Shown here: positions 1 to 12,895 of the stretch, piece after piece
How positions within the stretch are numbered: the first letter of the stretch is position 1
Layout of the letters: each line of letters opens with the position of its first letter
Assembly (NCBI GenBank): GCA_029204225.1
Contig: CM055107.1
Span: 1 to 64,000 of the forward strand
DNA from: Diphasiastrum complanatum
Lineage: Eukaryota > Streptophyta > Lycopodiopsida > Lycopodiales > Lycopodiaceae
DNA length: 64,000 nt
Direction: 5' to 3'
Notes under the pieces: model-generated
Told to the model about the DNA's origin: nothing
Databases searched by the model: none
What the model saw: the letters and a program-made list of their open reading frames with translations, nothing else
Position numbers and translations under genes: made by a program

Positions 1-1477
1 ATAAATTACTATTTGTGGGAATAGACTTGAAGTTCAGATTAATTCTAAGGTTAAAGTGTTTCACTTTCTTAACCTAGAATGACTCTTTGTGCATAAATGG
101 ATTTCGATGGAATGGTAGTTTCTGTCACTCGGGTGAAATTTCAAGGAAAAGTCATATGTATAATAGAGTGAATCCTTTTAGTGTAATGCACTTATTAGTG
201 ACTTTTCTTGGATTTGGATATTTTCATATATCATCTTTCTAGTTAACTTTTATTGGAATTAATAATTTCTTTAAAAGGAGGGTGAAGTGATGGGAAAAAT
301 TCCATTTGGGAATCTGTAAGTTGCATAGTTTTTGGAAGAGAACCTAAGGACTGTGTGGACAATCTGGAACTAGAACGGGTTTGATCCTGGAATCATTATC
401 TATAAGTGGTACAGTAACAGGCCAAAGGTTACTTATTCCATTTTGAATGGAATAGGAGTAAGTTTGATCAGAATTTAGGTCTGAGAGTTCTGTACTGGAT
501 GAACCAATCTTAGTTTTTGTTTAGGATCAGTGATGGGGTTGATTGAGTGAAGAAATAATCGTAATTAAGAGGTAAGCGTTGGATTAGAAAACTGTTGAGA
601 GTGATTGTTATTCATCTCAGATATTTCCCAGATACGTTATTTACCCATAAGAATTAGAAAATTCTTTTGTAGCTAAGTGACACAGATCTCATTGAGATAT
701 CTGAGGTACGTATGTGGGATCTGGAGGAATCTGCCAAATAAGAATGTGCTTATGTATTGGGTATTAGTGAGTTATTCACTTATGTGCTTGATTAATCTTG
801 TATGAATCTACTTTGTATTCTGGTTAGTAGAGTTATTTGGTGCATTAAACCTAGTCGGTGACATAGACAATGATCAAGTATTGTTTTTGAAGATGCTTGC
901 AGAAGTTAACAAATCTTTGGGTGAAGATTTATGGATTAACTTATGACTGATTTGGATTGAATCTAAATGTGGTGGTCTGTACTGTACAATAAGATATGCA
1001 CACTAGTCATTTGAGTTTCTGATTCATTGGCAATTAAGTTGAGTAGTTGATTAACTCCAGGATGAAGTTGGATTGCTAAAACGATCAGTGTGATTTGGTT
1101 GCACCAGATACTGTAGTTTGATTTATATTGCTTGTTAAGACGTATGATTAGTGTTAATCTTCATCAGTTAAAATTGGTTTACAGTATCCTTGTAGAGTAT
1201 TACGGTAGTTAAGGAATGGACTTAGATCATTAGTGATGTATTCCCAATGAGCTCAATTAGATAACGAATCATAATGAATCCGAGAATAATAATTGAATTG
1301 TATTCAGCAAATCTTTGGATATCTAGATTTAGTTCTAGATAGTGAAACTAAAGTCTTTGTTCTTGAAGATGAGTGTCATTTTGGTATGCATTCATTCTTT
1401 AATTACCACTGGTTAATAGAACTTGAATCTTGCACTTCAGTTAAAGAATCATGTTTGAAGAATATTCTTAAATTAAT
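1..1477 (+). repeat. G-int repeat, copy 1 (gypsy-derived non-coding internal region)
   Basis: This stretch matches 10509-11990 almost base for base and also matches 39010-40220 and, inverted, 23820-25560. No ORF of useful length is shared between the copies, so it is a non-coding part of a retroelement. In the longest copy (22831-27750, minus) the same sequence lies between a primer binding site and a decayed gypsy integrase tail, which identifies it as the internal region of a non-autonomous gypsy derivative. It is cut at the left by the window edge and at about 1477 by an abrupt switch to a minus-strand integrase fragment. Confidence 0.75.
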
Positions 1478-1884
1478 CTCATCCTATCCAACTGTATCAC
1501 CATCATGTAAACTTAGTTTCAAATGACTTACATGAAATACTGGGTGTGTAGTCAATTTTCCTTGAAGATCGAGTTCGTACGCCAAAGAACCAATTCTACG
1601 TACAAACCTGAAAGGTCCACAATAACGGGTAGATAGCTTATAATGCTTTCCTGTACGTAAGGTCTTAGAATCTTCTAGAATCCTAAGATATACCCAATCG
1701 TTAACTTTAAAATCTCTTGGAGATCTCTTAAGATTAGTATAGTGTTTAGCTCTATCCTGAGTTCTTTGGATACTATCCTTAGCCACTTGCAACATTTCTT
1801 GCATATCATGCAAAAAATCAGCAACCTTTTGGATCTTAACAGACTTTGTCTCAACATTTACTGGAGATCTAGGTTGAAAACTTG
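1478..1884 (-). pseudogene. Ty3/gypsy integrase C-terminal fragment
   Basis: Read on the minus strand this gives about 110 residues ending a gypsy pol polyprotein. It contains DRAKHYTNLKRSPRDFKVND, the WVYLRI strand, the GPFRFVRRIGSLAYEL block and the HPVFHVSHLKLSLHDGD block, all typical of the region after the integrase catalytic core. The catalytic core, reverse transcriptase and chromodomain are absent. It is closely similar to the longer fragments at 18011-19317 and 45631-46946. Both ends are abrupt: G-int sequence on one side, repeat F on the other. It is a non-functional remnant. Confidence 0.85.
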
Positions 1885-2270
1885 CTTCACTTTATGGTAC
1901 TATGTACTATCAGTTTTTATACAGCTTTGTTTAAACCATTATGCATATGGGCCATTTGTTGTAGACATCAAGCTTTTGCCCCAACCATTTTGGGCAAAAG
2001 CCATTATCAAAGGTAGGTGTATGCTGTAAAATCGTATGGATTCAAGCTCAACTTATTGCAAATTACTAAATGTTCTCATATTAGAAGGATGATCATGACG
2101 ACCTCTCAGAAAGAATCTTCCGCACATAATCAGGTATTATACTATGCATATAGATTTGACGCATATGCTACTATATTCGCAATTCTAAGAGTCACTATTG
2201 TTTGGAGGACTGGCACCCTACTGCTGCCCACCTAGTGCCAATTCTCAGCCCAGCATCACTTACTTCCAAC
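1878..2270 (+). repeat. Repeat F, copy 1
   Basis: This is nearly identical to 48771-49165. The right half recurs at 47646-47815 and a short piece recurs inverted near 27755-27840. No conserved protein is evident; ORFs here differ between copies. The element class is unknown. Its end coincides with the start of the CT-rich leader at about 2275. Confidence 0.65.
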
Positions 2271-3049
2271 ACCCTACTTTAGTTGTTGCTTGTTGTCCAC
2301 AACTCAATCTATTTGTACTCTTTCCCAGCCCACCCCTCCTTGCATTGTCTTCACCTTCTTTCTACTGATTTTCTAGCTTTGTTTGCTAGTTGCAACCCTC
2401 TCTTTTTCGCACTCACCTTCCTTACTTGGCTATCCATTTTCCAGCCATATACTCCACTACTTGCTACTTCTTTCTCTCATTATTTGGTTGTTTTTGCAGG
2501 CCCCTCTTATCTCTATTTGGTGGCTGCCGATATCTCTCCATTTTACTACTGTTTTCAGCATGTTTTCGATTGTAGTTTCGAGGTGCTACTTACATTATTT
2601 GTCATTTTTTTTTTCTTTAACAGACTTTGTCACGTCTTTTCATTGGCATGCCTATTGTGATGACTTATGTCCTCTCCTTCAGTTCGTCCACTTCATTAGC
2701 ATCTTGCCTGGCTTTACTTTTTGCCTATGGCTGTTTTCTTGTTATTTTCATTCCATTTTGTAGTTTTGTGTTTTCCATCGTATTTTGCAGTTTGTCTTTC
2801 TTTATTTCTTATTAAGTTTCGTTCCATTTGCGTCTCAATTCCATAGTTCATTTTTATCATTAATTTCGTTTTTTCAATTTTTCGTTTGTCGTCATTTGCT
2901 ACATTCCATTATAAAAATAGATAAATAAAATCCAAATTATTTGGATCATTGGGTTACGTATTATTTTCAATTACTTTAATTTTATCTTTTATCATGAATT
3001 GTGATTTTCGGTCTCTTTACTTTTATCTTTTTATTTTAATAGTGATAAA
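2271..3049 (+). repeat. CT-rich leader-like repeat, copy 1
   Basis: Long C/T-rich sequence that recurs at 19495-20160. Hydrophobic overlapping ORFs here (Leu, Phe, Ser, Tyr rich) come from base composition, not from a conserved membrane protein. In block B a comparable CT-rich stretch lies directly after an LTR and primer binding site (43252-43790). By analogy this is probably the untranslated leader of an LTR element upstream of its gag-like region. Confidence 0.55.
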
Positions 3050-3830
3050 CCATATGAACATATGTTCGACAGATGGGTCACACGTCTTCAGTATTACTTT
3101 GATACTTCTCGGCCAACTTGTCCAAGTCCTATTAAGATTCTTGATGCAATGTTTCTTTTAAAGGGTTTTGCTAGGTCGAAGTGTTTTGTCTACGTCCATT
3201 CTCATCTGCCTATCTCTGAGTGGCATGACTTTCTACCTGTACTTCGCCTTCTTATATATTTCGATGATGATTCTGCATTTGTTCTGCCTCTCACTCTTAC
3301 GAGTGGTATCATAGGTCTTGAGAGTTCTACTCCTTCTGATTCCCCTCCTGAGCATTCTTCCATATGTGAGGTTTCACTTTCTCATGAAGGACAAATAGAG
3401 ATACATTGCTAGCGATACACATGAGGATGATTTTATATCACACAATGTGAGCGACTTGCCTGATTTACTTGAGATAGTTATTAATCTACCTGAGCTCGTC
3501 ATTGTATCCCATAGTGAGTCAGAGTCACATAGGTTCCTACTAATGTTGATTCACTTATACAGGTTGCGGCTAATATGGTCCTTGACACTAATATAGCATG
3601 CTATGATACTATTGTTGATGTCATTGCATGCTTTGATGGTGCTACCGATGTTTTTGCATGCTATGATATTGTTCCATGTTTTGATACTGATACAGTATGC
3701 TCTGCTACTACTGTCGATGATGTTGCATGTTTTGATATTGTTGTTGAGTACTTTGATGTTAGTCTAACTTTTACATCAAACAAGTACTCGAAGGTAATCC
3801 TATTTTCCAAGCGATAATCTCTGCACTAGA
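3050..3830 (+). pseudogene. Gag-like region with Cys/Asp repeats, copy 1, broken
   Basis: The sequence encodes, in pieces, an ORF containing YYFDTSRPTCPSPIKILDAM and LLKGFARSKCFVYVHSHLP, and then (3575-3790) a repetitive stretch of the form D-V/I-A-C-F/Y-D. Copies occur at 20160-20737 and, for the repetitive part, at 44090-44280. A frame break near 3410 separates the two halves here; copy 20229-20684 stays open across that position. I do not recognise a Pfam-type gag domain. Calling it gag-like rests on its position after a leader in block B. Function is unknown. Confidence 0.4.
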
Positions 3831-4390
3831 GTACAACTCAGGTTTGAAAAATACACTAAGCGATAAATTTTCCATCTGGGTTACATTTTCCACAAGTTAG
3901 TAACATCACCTTCATGTAAAGCACTTACATGAAACATTGGGTAAAATATTACCTAACTCAGGAAATTAAAGCTAAAAAATAATAAAATAATTATAATTAC
4001 AATATGAAATTATTCACAATTATAAAAGATAATTCATAAGCTTTAAGTACAAATATCCTTAGAATCCAAATTCTAAGATATGATAATTCATTCAACTAGA
4101 ATCTCTAGGAGAGTCATTAAGATATAGAATGATTAAAACTCAACTCTGAGTATTCTAAATACTCTTTTGAGTTAAATGCTCCTATTTCTAGCATCAAATG
4201 CAAGAAAATAGCACCCATTCATCTTAATAGATTTGTCTGTCCCCTATGATAACTAGAGATCTAATCAAAAGAAGAAGAAAAAAACTGTACTCAAGCATCT
4301 GCAGACCATAAAGTGTAGCAGAAATAACATCCACTAGGTAAATTAAATTCTCTACAAGTAAAATAACTCCCCTTGTGAGAATGTCATATC
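3770..4390 (-). mobile_element. Gypsy-like 3' fragment (chromodomain remnant plus G-int)
   Basis: On the minus strand this contains the decayed integrase tail related to HPVFHVSALHEGD, followed by a degraded chromodomain-like stretch, preceded by G-int sequence. It matches 22880-23480 (minus), 16872-17210 (plus) and 44975-45310 (plus). The reading frame is broken by stops and no catalytic domain remains. It is joined at about 3770 to the gag-like repeat, whose last bases overlap the shared junction also seen at 22850-22890. Confidence 0.65.
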
Positions 4391-4830
4391 AATCATTTTA
4401 TGTAAGGCCAACTATTTTGGACCAGTCATGCAACAACACGTGTCGTTTGTGATTTTTGATTTTTGGGTCTATTATCAATTTCAAGCGCACTTTTCAATCT
4501 CATTTCTCTTCGTTTGTACCTCTATGCCTGAAATCGATATTACTTTCTAGGATATCGCTCTCAAGCGTGCTTTTTCACGTGTCCTTTAAAAAAAAATTTG
4601 ATTTCTGCGTCAAATATCGATTTCAAGTGCACCTTTCAACCTTTTTGCTTTCCATTTGTACATCCACACCTGAGATCGATAGATATCGCTCTCAAGTGCA
4701 TTTTTTCACCCCAAATTTCCCTTTCCAATGTATCCGTTGTCAACACTGATACTAGAAGTCTATTTGACGCGCTTGAGATCGATATTGCACTAAAAAAACT
4801 AAGAATTTGTGACACTAAATAAAAAATTCA
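4391..4830. repeat. TATCGAT-TCAAGCGCAC motif cluster, copy 1
   Basis: At least five diverged occurrences of a roughly 18-base core resembling ATATCGATTTCAAGCGCAC lie within 350 bases (near 4472, 4551, 4614, 4685). One is in inverted orientation near 4768. A near-identical copy lies at 38410-38830. Clustered short direct and inverted motifs are what CACTA and Mutator-like elements carry in their subterminal regions, so this may be the end of a DNA transposon. No transposase or terminal inverted repeat was found next to it. Confidence 0.45.
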
Positions 4831-5880
4831 AAACACGTGGTATATTGTGTACAAATATGTTTTTAATGGTATTCATTCATAAACAAGATGCCAGCGACTG
4901 ATGGTATTCATTCATAAACAAGATGTCTAGCTAGCGATGGCATAGCCAGTCACCTTTGCCAGCGATGCATAAACACATATTAAAAACCATCAAGAGAGCT
5001 CATTCCTGGAAAGTGGAGCGAGAAAGGTATACTAGCTCATCGTTGGTCCATCGAGATATACTTCTTTCATACCAAATTATCTAATGAGCTACCCTACTAT
5101 ACGTAGGATAGTATGCTAGATAGGTAGTGTTTGGCTGCGTTGAGCGCTCTTGTAGAGTGGGTACCTCATATATCTTACATGCAGGCATACATAAAGAGAG
5201 CAAACTCTCCTCTGGTTAGCAATAGCTTGTGGGATCGCAATTGGGCAGATGATATATACCCTACAGAACAGCGATTGGCAATGTATATTGTCTACCAATA
5301 TGTTTCTGATGGTATTCATTTATAACCAAGATGCCAGCGACTGATGGTATTCATTCATAAACAAGATGTCTAGCTAGCAATGGCATAGCCAATCACCTTA
5401 GCCAGCGATGCATAAACACATATGAATGGATGCAAGAAAACCATATCTAAGCAGTGATTGCCATATAGCAAACATGGTACCTCATATGAACTCTCTATTA
5501 AAAGCAATAACCTATACTGCGATGCAGTAGGCAGCGAAAGGATGCTTTCCAAAACTTATGCAATATGATCACTTAATACACATTCTAATAACTAGAATAA
5601 AGAAGTGCTGAATACACATACCGTGTGCATATTATTACCATCTCCAAACGTAGGAGGGAGGCCGCGAAGAGCTCCAAAATTGCTTTGCCAGAAGAGTAGG
5701 AGGAGAGTGCAAGAAAGCATGGAAAGAGAGTGCAAGAAAGCATGGGAGAAGAAGATGAAGCGCCTCACCACTAATATAGGTGAAATCAAATGAAAGTAAA
5801 GTGGCCATTTGTAACCGTAGGATGAGAGGCAGGTGATCTTGACCTTTGAAAATGTCGTGAATGTAGTTAGAGGTTTAAAT
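4831..5880 (+). repeat. Repeat X, copy 1
   Basis: Contains a short tandem duplication around TCATTCATAAACAAGATG (4870-4925, again 5300-5370). It matches 9390-10290 in the same orientation and 32260-32790 inverted, with an internal segment missing from the inverted copy. Small ORFs of 60-99 codons differ between copies. Nothing resembles a known protein. Element class unknown. Confidence 0.65.
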
Positions 5881-5964
5881 TTGCACACCAAAAAACTTTC
5901 TAAGGATCATATACCTTGCAAGGTTTACAATGTCAAGTAGAAAAAGTAAAGTAGAGTACCATGC

Positions 5965-5966
<2 letters not shown>

Positions 5967-6032
<66 letters not shown>
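5967..6032 (+). repeat. (GA)n microsatellite
   Basis: Uninterrupted GA dinucleotide tract of about 33 units, within the left inverted-repeat arm. The counterpart in the right arm (TC, 32048-32160) is longer, consistent with slippage after duplication. Confidence 0.98.
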
Positions 6033-6037
<5 letters not shown>

Positions 6038-6383
6038 AGTGTAAAACGTAACCAACACTCCCAATTCTAGGAAGGTGTGTATCCCTTGATTTTCTTCTAT
6101 TAAAGGCATGGTTCAAATGTTTCTTGTTGGAGGATAAGTTCCACAAGAAAACCCAAACGCCACAAGGAGAGAGCATGTGGTGACATTCTGGAATAGGATA
6201 TAATCATACGGTTTGAGAATTTTGATTAGCACTCTATAATGTTCTCCCTTTTTCTTTCTTCATGTGTGTTTAGGGTGTGTGTGTGTGTTTGTGTGTGTAA
6301 GTATGATGCCATTAGTTTATGTTTCAAGCTTACTAGTTTATGCTACTCTAGTTCATAATATCTAAATTTATTCGTTTATATTT

Positions 6384-6486
<103 letters not shown>

Positions 6487-6769
6487 CCAGTCCCCCATGT
6501 TGTTTGTTCGAAAATAAATGGTTGCAATTATTTTATTTACTAATTATGTGAAAATTATTCTACTTACCAACTTTGTTTCATGCTATTAGTTTACGGTTTG
6601 TGTTGTATATTAGTTTATGTTTCATGCCTTTGTTCTCAAAGATTAATGTTTTATGGTAATTAGCTTTAATATGATGTCATTAGTTTATGTTTCATGCTTA
6701 CTAGTTCATGCTTCATTAGTTTGTAGTATCTTAATTTATGTGTTATATATTCGTTATCATGCCTTAAGA

Positions 6770-6783
6770 TAGAGAGCAAGAGA

Positions 6784-6833
<50 letters not shown>
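6770..6833 (+). repeat. Interrupted (GA)n microsatellite
   Basis: GA-rich tract with several single-base interruptions, located next to a diverged second copy of the sequence that flanks the 5967 tract. Confidence 0.95.
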
Positions 6834-7420
6834 TCATGAAAAGGTTTCTTGTTGGAAGATAACTTCCCAAGAAAGCCCAAATGCCGCAGGGAAGGAGCAT
6901 GTGGTGACAATATGGAATAAGATATAATCGTACAGAGAGAGAGATGGACATGGTGATTTCTTTTTACTATTTTTGAGACTCTCATTGGTTGCCTGTAGTA
7001 TTTTTCCTCCTTCTTCCATTGCACCCATTATGTTAGAGGGTGGATGCCCTAGCCAGAGGTCAAGCCATAGTCGCGAGTCATCCCACTTTTCCTCTATGAG
7101 CGAGGATGAGGTCATTAGCTACCTTGATTAGTTGTCTTCCTCGCAGCAAGATAGGGTTTTAGAGCGACTGAGGGCTCGATGCTTGGCTCATAGCTCTAGT
7201 AGAATAGTTGAGTACACATCATCGACCGAGGAGATTTAGTTGACTCCTCGTATAGACCGGACACATGTTTCCCTTCCTGTGAGAGTCACTCTGACGAGGG
7301 TCCCTCCCCACCCATGGCACTACTGCCAGTGCCTCCTCCCGACACTCTTGGGAGAGGAGGTGGAGCCACCTCGGTGTCTCCTGTTGTGGAGGATGTGGCG
7401 ATGACCCTGATTCACCTGAT

Positions 7421-8475
7421 GTGGTCATGAGTCCTGCACGTCCGCATAGCACATCTTGATGTAATGTATTGGGGGGGGAGAATAGCCAATGCGGGAGGGG
7501 GGGATATCGAGGGGAGAATAGCCAGTGGCGAGGGGGTGGGGGGGATCGAGATGGGAGAATAGCCAGCAAGGGCCTGGAGGGGAGTGAGATGAAAACCCCA
7601 TGGTGAAACGTGACCCCACAGAGTAAAGCCAGGAGGATATTCGAACTCAGTGGCAGTGGGTCCAGAGGTAGGAAAAATGTGAGGGGTAAAAGTGGGTATG
7701 CCAAAAATTTAAGGTGTGACAGATGCAGGAGTCGCAGTATCGTGTGTCGTACGTGTTGCCTCCTGGGTTAGTGTCTCTCGATCACTCACCCTTTAAGGAA
7801 GTGAATGCATTTCTTAGTGACTTCTTCATTGGGTCATATCTTTTGCCATAATAATGGCTTTTAGTAACACTGCCTCTCTCATCTTTTATTGCGATATTCC
7901 CCAATGGAAAGGTCATTGAAAAATTTCTTTTACCGGATATTAATTTCTAGGATAGAATTCATTTAGTTGAATTCATAACAAATATCTTTGTGACCATTGG
8001 GTTATCCGCAGTTTTGGATGGCAAATGTGATGTTAGAAGTGGAATCTAATACATGGATTACATTGGATTTGTTAGTTGACTGAAGCTTGTCCCTAGATTT
8101 TATGCATCAGAAGGGTTTCGAAGCTTATCATTAACCAGAAAATATCAGAATGTAATACTGAACCACGTTAATTCTTCTGCTTAGATCACAAGATCAGATG
8201 TGGATTTGTGGTATCCATCTAATAAGCATGCCAGTCATCCGAATAAATGGATTTCTCCTGTGTTGGGAACAAAAGATAATACCCTATATGGACTATGGGA
8301 CATCTAGATGATCAGGAGATCTGTAAAATATCATATACGACGGTTAAGAGTTTTCTGGAAGGAAGAGCTGATGGTATGAGACATCAGTAATTTCGGAAAG
8401 GAAATTCTAGGACTGTAAAGATCTGATTTTCAATGGAATGTTTTAGTACCTAGTCATGATACGGGAAAAAAGGAA
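7421..8475. other. Unassigned segment with G-rich tract
   Basis: 7465-7580 is unusually G-rich with runs of 7-9 G. The long Pro/Leu-rich minus-strand ORF across 7219-7704 follows from that composition and has no recognisable domain. 7720-8475 has no ORF of note and no recognised repeat apart from its boundary with G-int at 8476. Confidence 0.5.
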
Positions 8476-9389
8476 AACCATTGATTAAATGTGGGGTATT
8501 TTGGAAAATTTTGAGGTTTAATCTAGATCCCAATATGGTATCTCATTATTTACAAAATCAAAGGCCCTCAAAACTATTTTTTGCTTTCTTAATTAATTCT
8601 TTACTTCTTGATAATTTCTTGAATATAAGACATCAAACTGATTTATATGAATTATTTCCAGCAGGAAGTTATTCTTCTGAAAGGCTATTATGTCATATAA
8701 ATTACTACTTGTGGGAATAGACTTGAAATTCAGATTAATTCTAAGGTTAAAGTGTTTCACTTTCTTAAACCTAGAATAACTCTTTGTGCATAAATGGATT
8801 TTGATGGAATGGTAGTATCTGTCACTCGGGGGAAAATATTTGAAGGAAAAGTCATGTGTATAATAGAGTGAATCCTTTTAGTGTAATGCACTTATTAGTG
8901 ACTTTTCTTGGATTTGGATATTTTCATATATCATCTTTCCAGTTAACTTTTATTGGAATTAATAATTTCTTTAAAAGGAGAGGTGAAGTGATGGGATAAA
9001 ATTCCATTTGGGAATCTGTAAGTTGCATAGTTTTTGGAAGAGAACCTAGGGACTGTGTGGACAATCTGGAACTAGAACGGGTTTGATCCTGGAATCATTA
9101 TCTATAAGTGGTACAGTAACAGGCCAAAGGTTACTTATTCCATTTTGAATGGAATAGGAGTAAGTTTGATCAGAATTTAGGTCTGAGAGTTCTGTACTGG
9201 ATGAACCTAATCTTAGTTTTAGTACTAGGATCAGTGAGGGGTTGATTGAGTGGAAGAAATAATGTAATTAGAGGTAAGTTGGATTGGAAAACTGTTGAGA
9301 GTAAATGTTATTCATCTCAGATATTTCCCAGATACGTTATTTACCCATAAGAAATAGAAAATCTTTTGTAGCTAAGTGACAAGATCTCA
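8476..9389 (+). repeat. G-int repeat, copy 2 (truncated)
   Basis: Begins at the same base (AAACCATTGATTAAATG) as copy 3 at 10291 and follows it closely until 9389, where it stops inside the phrase before GAGATATCTGAG and switches to repeat X. Two copies starting at the same internal point suggest a duplication of this junction, not two independent insertions. Confidence 0.7.
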
Positions 9390-10290
9390 TTCATAAACAA
9401 GATGCCAGCGACTGATGGTATTCATTCATAAACAAGATGTCTAGCTAGCGATGGCATAGCCAGTCACCTTTGCCAGCGATGCATAAACACATATTAAAAA
9501 CCATCAAGAGAGCTCATTCCTGGAAAGTGGAGCGAGAAAGGTATACTAGCCCATCGTTGGTCCATCGGGATATACTTCTTTCATACCAAATTATCTAAGG
9601 AGCTACCCTACTATACATAGGATAGTATGCTAGATAGGCAGTGTTGGGCTGCGTTGAGCGCTCTTGTAGAGTGGGTACTTCATGTATCTTACATGCGGGC
9701 ATACATAAAGAGAGCAAACTCTCCTCTTGTCAGCAATAGCTTGTGGGATCGCAATTGGGTAGATGATATATACCCTACAGAATAGCGATTGGCAATGTAT
9801 ATTGTCTACCAAATATGTTTCTGATGGTATTCATTTATAAACAAGATCCCAGCGACTGATGGTATTCATTCATAAACAAGATGTCTAGCTAGCGATGGCA
9901 TAGCCAATCACCTTAGCCAGCAATGCATAAACACATATGAATGGATGCAAGAAAACCATATCTAAGCAGTGATTGCCATATAGCAAACATGGTACCTCAT
10001 ACAAATTCTCTATTAAAAGCAATAACCTATACTACGATGTAGTAGACAGCGAAAGGGTGCCTTCCAGAACTTATGCGATATGATTACTTAATACACGTTC
10101 TAATAACACGAATAAATAAGTGCTGCATACACATACCGTGTGCATAGTAGAACCATCTCCAAACGTAGGAGGGAGGGTGCAAAGAGCTCCAAAATTGCTT
10201 TGCCAGAAGAGTAGAAGGAGGAGAGTGCAAGAAGGCGTGGAAAGAGAGTGCAAGAAAGCATGAGAGGAGAAGATGAGGCGCCTCACCCCT
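9390..10290 (+). repeat. Repeat X, copy 2
   Basis: Direct copy of about 4870-5780, lying between two G-int copies. It ends at 10290 where G-int starts again. Substitutions and small indels relative to copy 1 are scattered, so the duplication is not recent. Confidence 0.7.
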
Positions 10291-12487
10291 AAACCATTGA
10301 TTAAATGTGGGGTATTTTGGAAAATTTTGAGGTTTAATCTAGATCCCAGTATGGTATCTCATTATTTACAAAATCAAAGGCCCTGAAAACTATTTTTTGC
10401 TTTCTTAATTGATTCTTTACTTCTTAATAATTTCTTGAATATAAGACCAGACTGATTTATATGAATTATTTCCAGCATGAAGTTATTCTTTTGAAAGGCT
10501 ATTATGTCATATAAATTACTATTTGTGGGAATAGACTTGAAGTTCAGATTAATTCTAAGGTTAAAGTGTTTCACTTTCTTAACCTAGAATGACTCTTTGT
10601 GCATAAATGGATTTCGATGGAATGGTAGTTTCTGTCACTCGGGTGAAAATATTTCAAGGAAAAGTCATATGTATAATAGAGTGAATCCTTTTAGTGTAAT
10701 GCACTTATTAGTGACTTTTCTTGGATTTGGATATTTTCATATATCATCTTTCCAGTTAACTTTTATTGGAATTAATAATTTCTTTAAAAGGAGGGGTGAA
10801 GTGATGGGATAAAATTCCATTTGGGAATCTGTAAGTTGCATAGTTTTTGGAAGAGAACCTAGGGACTGTGTGGACAATCTGGAACTAGAACGGGTTTGAT
10901 CCTGGAATCATTATCTATAAGTGGTACAGTAACAGGCCAAAGGTTACTTATTCCATTTTGAATGGAATAGGAGTAAGTTTGATCAGAATTTAGGTCTGAG
11001 AGTTCTGTACTGGATGAACCTAATCTTAGTTTTAGTACTAGGATCAGTGAGGGGTTGATTGAGTGGAAGAAATAATGTAATTAGAGGTAAGTTGGATTGG
11101 AAAACTGTTGAGAGTGAATGTTATTCATCTCAGATATTTCCCAGATACATTATTTACCCATAAGAAATAGAAAATCTTTTGTAGCTAAGTGACAAGATCT
11201 CAATGAGATATCTGAGTAACGTATGTGGGTTCTGGAGGAATTTGCCAAATAAGAATGTGCTTATGTATTGGGTCATAGTGAGATTATTCACTTATGTGCA
11301 TGATTAATCTTGTATGAATCTACTTTGTATTCCTGGTTAGTAGAGTTATTTGGTGCACTTAACCTAGTCGGTGAACATAGACATATGATCAAGTATTGTT
11401 TTGACAGATGCTTGCAGAGTTAACAAATCTTTGGGTGAAGATTTATGGATTAACTTATGAATGATTTGGATATGAATCTAAATGTGGTGTTGTACTGTAC
11501 AATTAAGATCTGCACCTAGACATTTGAGATTTCTGAATCATTGGCAATTAAGTTGAGTAGTTGATTACTCCAGGATGAAGTTGATTGCTAAAACGATCAG
11601 TGTGATGTGGTTGCACCAGAAACTGGTAGTTTTGATTTATATTGCTTGTAAGACGTATGATTAGTGAATCTTCATCAGTTAAAATTATGTGCATTGGTAA
11701 TATAGTATTCTTGGTAGAGTATTACGTAGTTAAGGAATGGACTTAGATCATTAGTGATTGTATCCCAATGAGCTCAATTAGATAACGAATCATAATGAAT
11801 CCGAGAATAATAACTAAATTGTATTCAGCAGATCTTTAGATTTAGTTCTAGATAGTGAAACTAAAGTCTTTGTTGTTGAAGATGAGTGTCAGTTTGGTAT
11901 GCATTCAGTATTTAATTACCAGTGGTTAATAGAACTTGAATCTTGCACTTCAATTAAAGAATCATATCTGAAGAATATTCCTAAATCTAGTATTTTTTTA
12001 GTGGAAAGATTTTGGAATGATTCTTACTTTTCATGAGTTATGTTGAACATATACTCCAGTATCCTATAAATGATTATGGTTTTCGATTCCTAAAAATTAT
12101 GATTGACGAATCATATGAATCTAAATATTTCTGATTGATGGATCATAAATAGATACTTAATTATTGTCAGAGGATTACACAGAATTGTGATGATTCTTAA
12201 GTGTGATGATTAAATCTTGATCTTTTAATTGAGTAAGAATTTGAATCAGTGTTTTGAATCTCTTTACCCTAGTATTTTATTGAGAACCTATGGATCTCAT
12301 AGACATTCTCACAAGGGAAGTTACTTTACTTGTAGAGAATTTAACTTACCTAGTAGATGTTATTTTGCTATAGTTTATGGTCTATAGATCCTAGAGTATA
12401 GTTTTTTTTTTCTTCTTTTGATTAGACCTCCAGTTATTATAGGGGACAGACAAATCTATTAAGATGAATGGGTGCTATTTTCTCCTC
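10291..12487 (+). repeat. G-int repeat, copy 3
   Basis: Nearly full stretch of the gypsy-derived non-coding internal region in plus orientation, matching the reverse complement of about 23300-25770. It runs from the AAACCATTGATTAAATG start to the phrase around GACAGACAAATCTATTAAG and stops at about 12487. No conserved ORF is present. Confidence 0.75.
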
Positions 12488-12895
12488 AGGTCCAGTAGAA
12501 GAACAAGTGGCCATATCAGTATCAATGATAAAATTATGCATTTCAACAGCCTTTTTCATACAACAAATCAAAGTCTGAACAAAATGGTTAGGAAGTGGAG
12601 GAGCTCCCCATAACCCAAAGCAGCATCATCCTATGGACTAAATCATGCAAACAAACCTATGTTAGCTTATGAATCGGATAAAAGGTAAGAGATTCACTAC
12701 TATCCCAACCAAGGAATAGTCAGATCTACACCACCAGGATGCAAGAGAGAGAGATATGAGATTGCACTTAGTTCCTCTTGACAAAGCAAGATTGAAGCTC
12801 TTTGATGCCTTTATTTATAATCCAACAAGATACAGTACAGCTGAAAAGTAAAATACAATACTAGAAAGCACCATAAAGCATAATGACTTTCAAGA
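12488..12895. other. Unassigned segment
   Basis: About 400 bases lying between G-int copy 3 and the inverted CACTA-associated block. No ORF over 60 codons and no counterpart elsewhere in the window were seen. Confidence 0.4.

Noticed and set aside
2283-2815. Overlapping hydrophobic ORFs resembling membrane proteins
   Set aside because: Three frames are open together in CT-rich sequence. The copy at 19474-19951 does not preserve one frame over the others. Composition artefact in a leader.
5925-6176. Ser/Leu repeat ORF across (GA)n, and similar ORFs at 31034-31411 and 31886-32194
   Set aside because: Translations of dinucleotide microsatellites.
7219-7704. 161-codon minus-strand ORF, Pro/Leu rich
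   Set aside because: It follows from G-rich runs on the plus strand; low complexity, no domain, no duplicate with a preserved frame.
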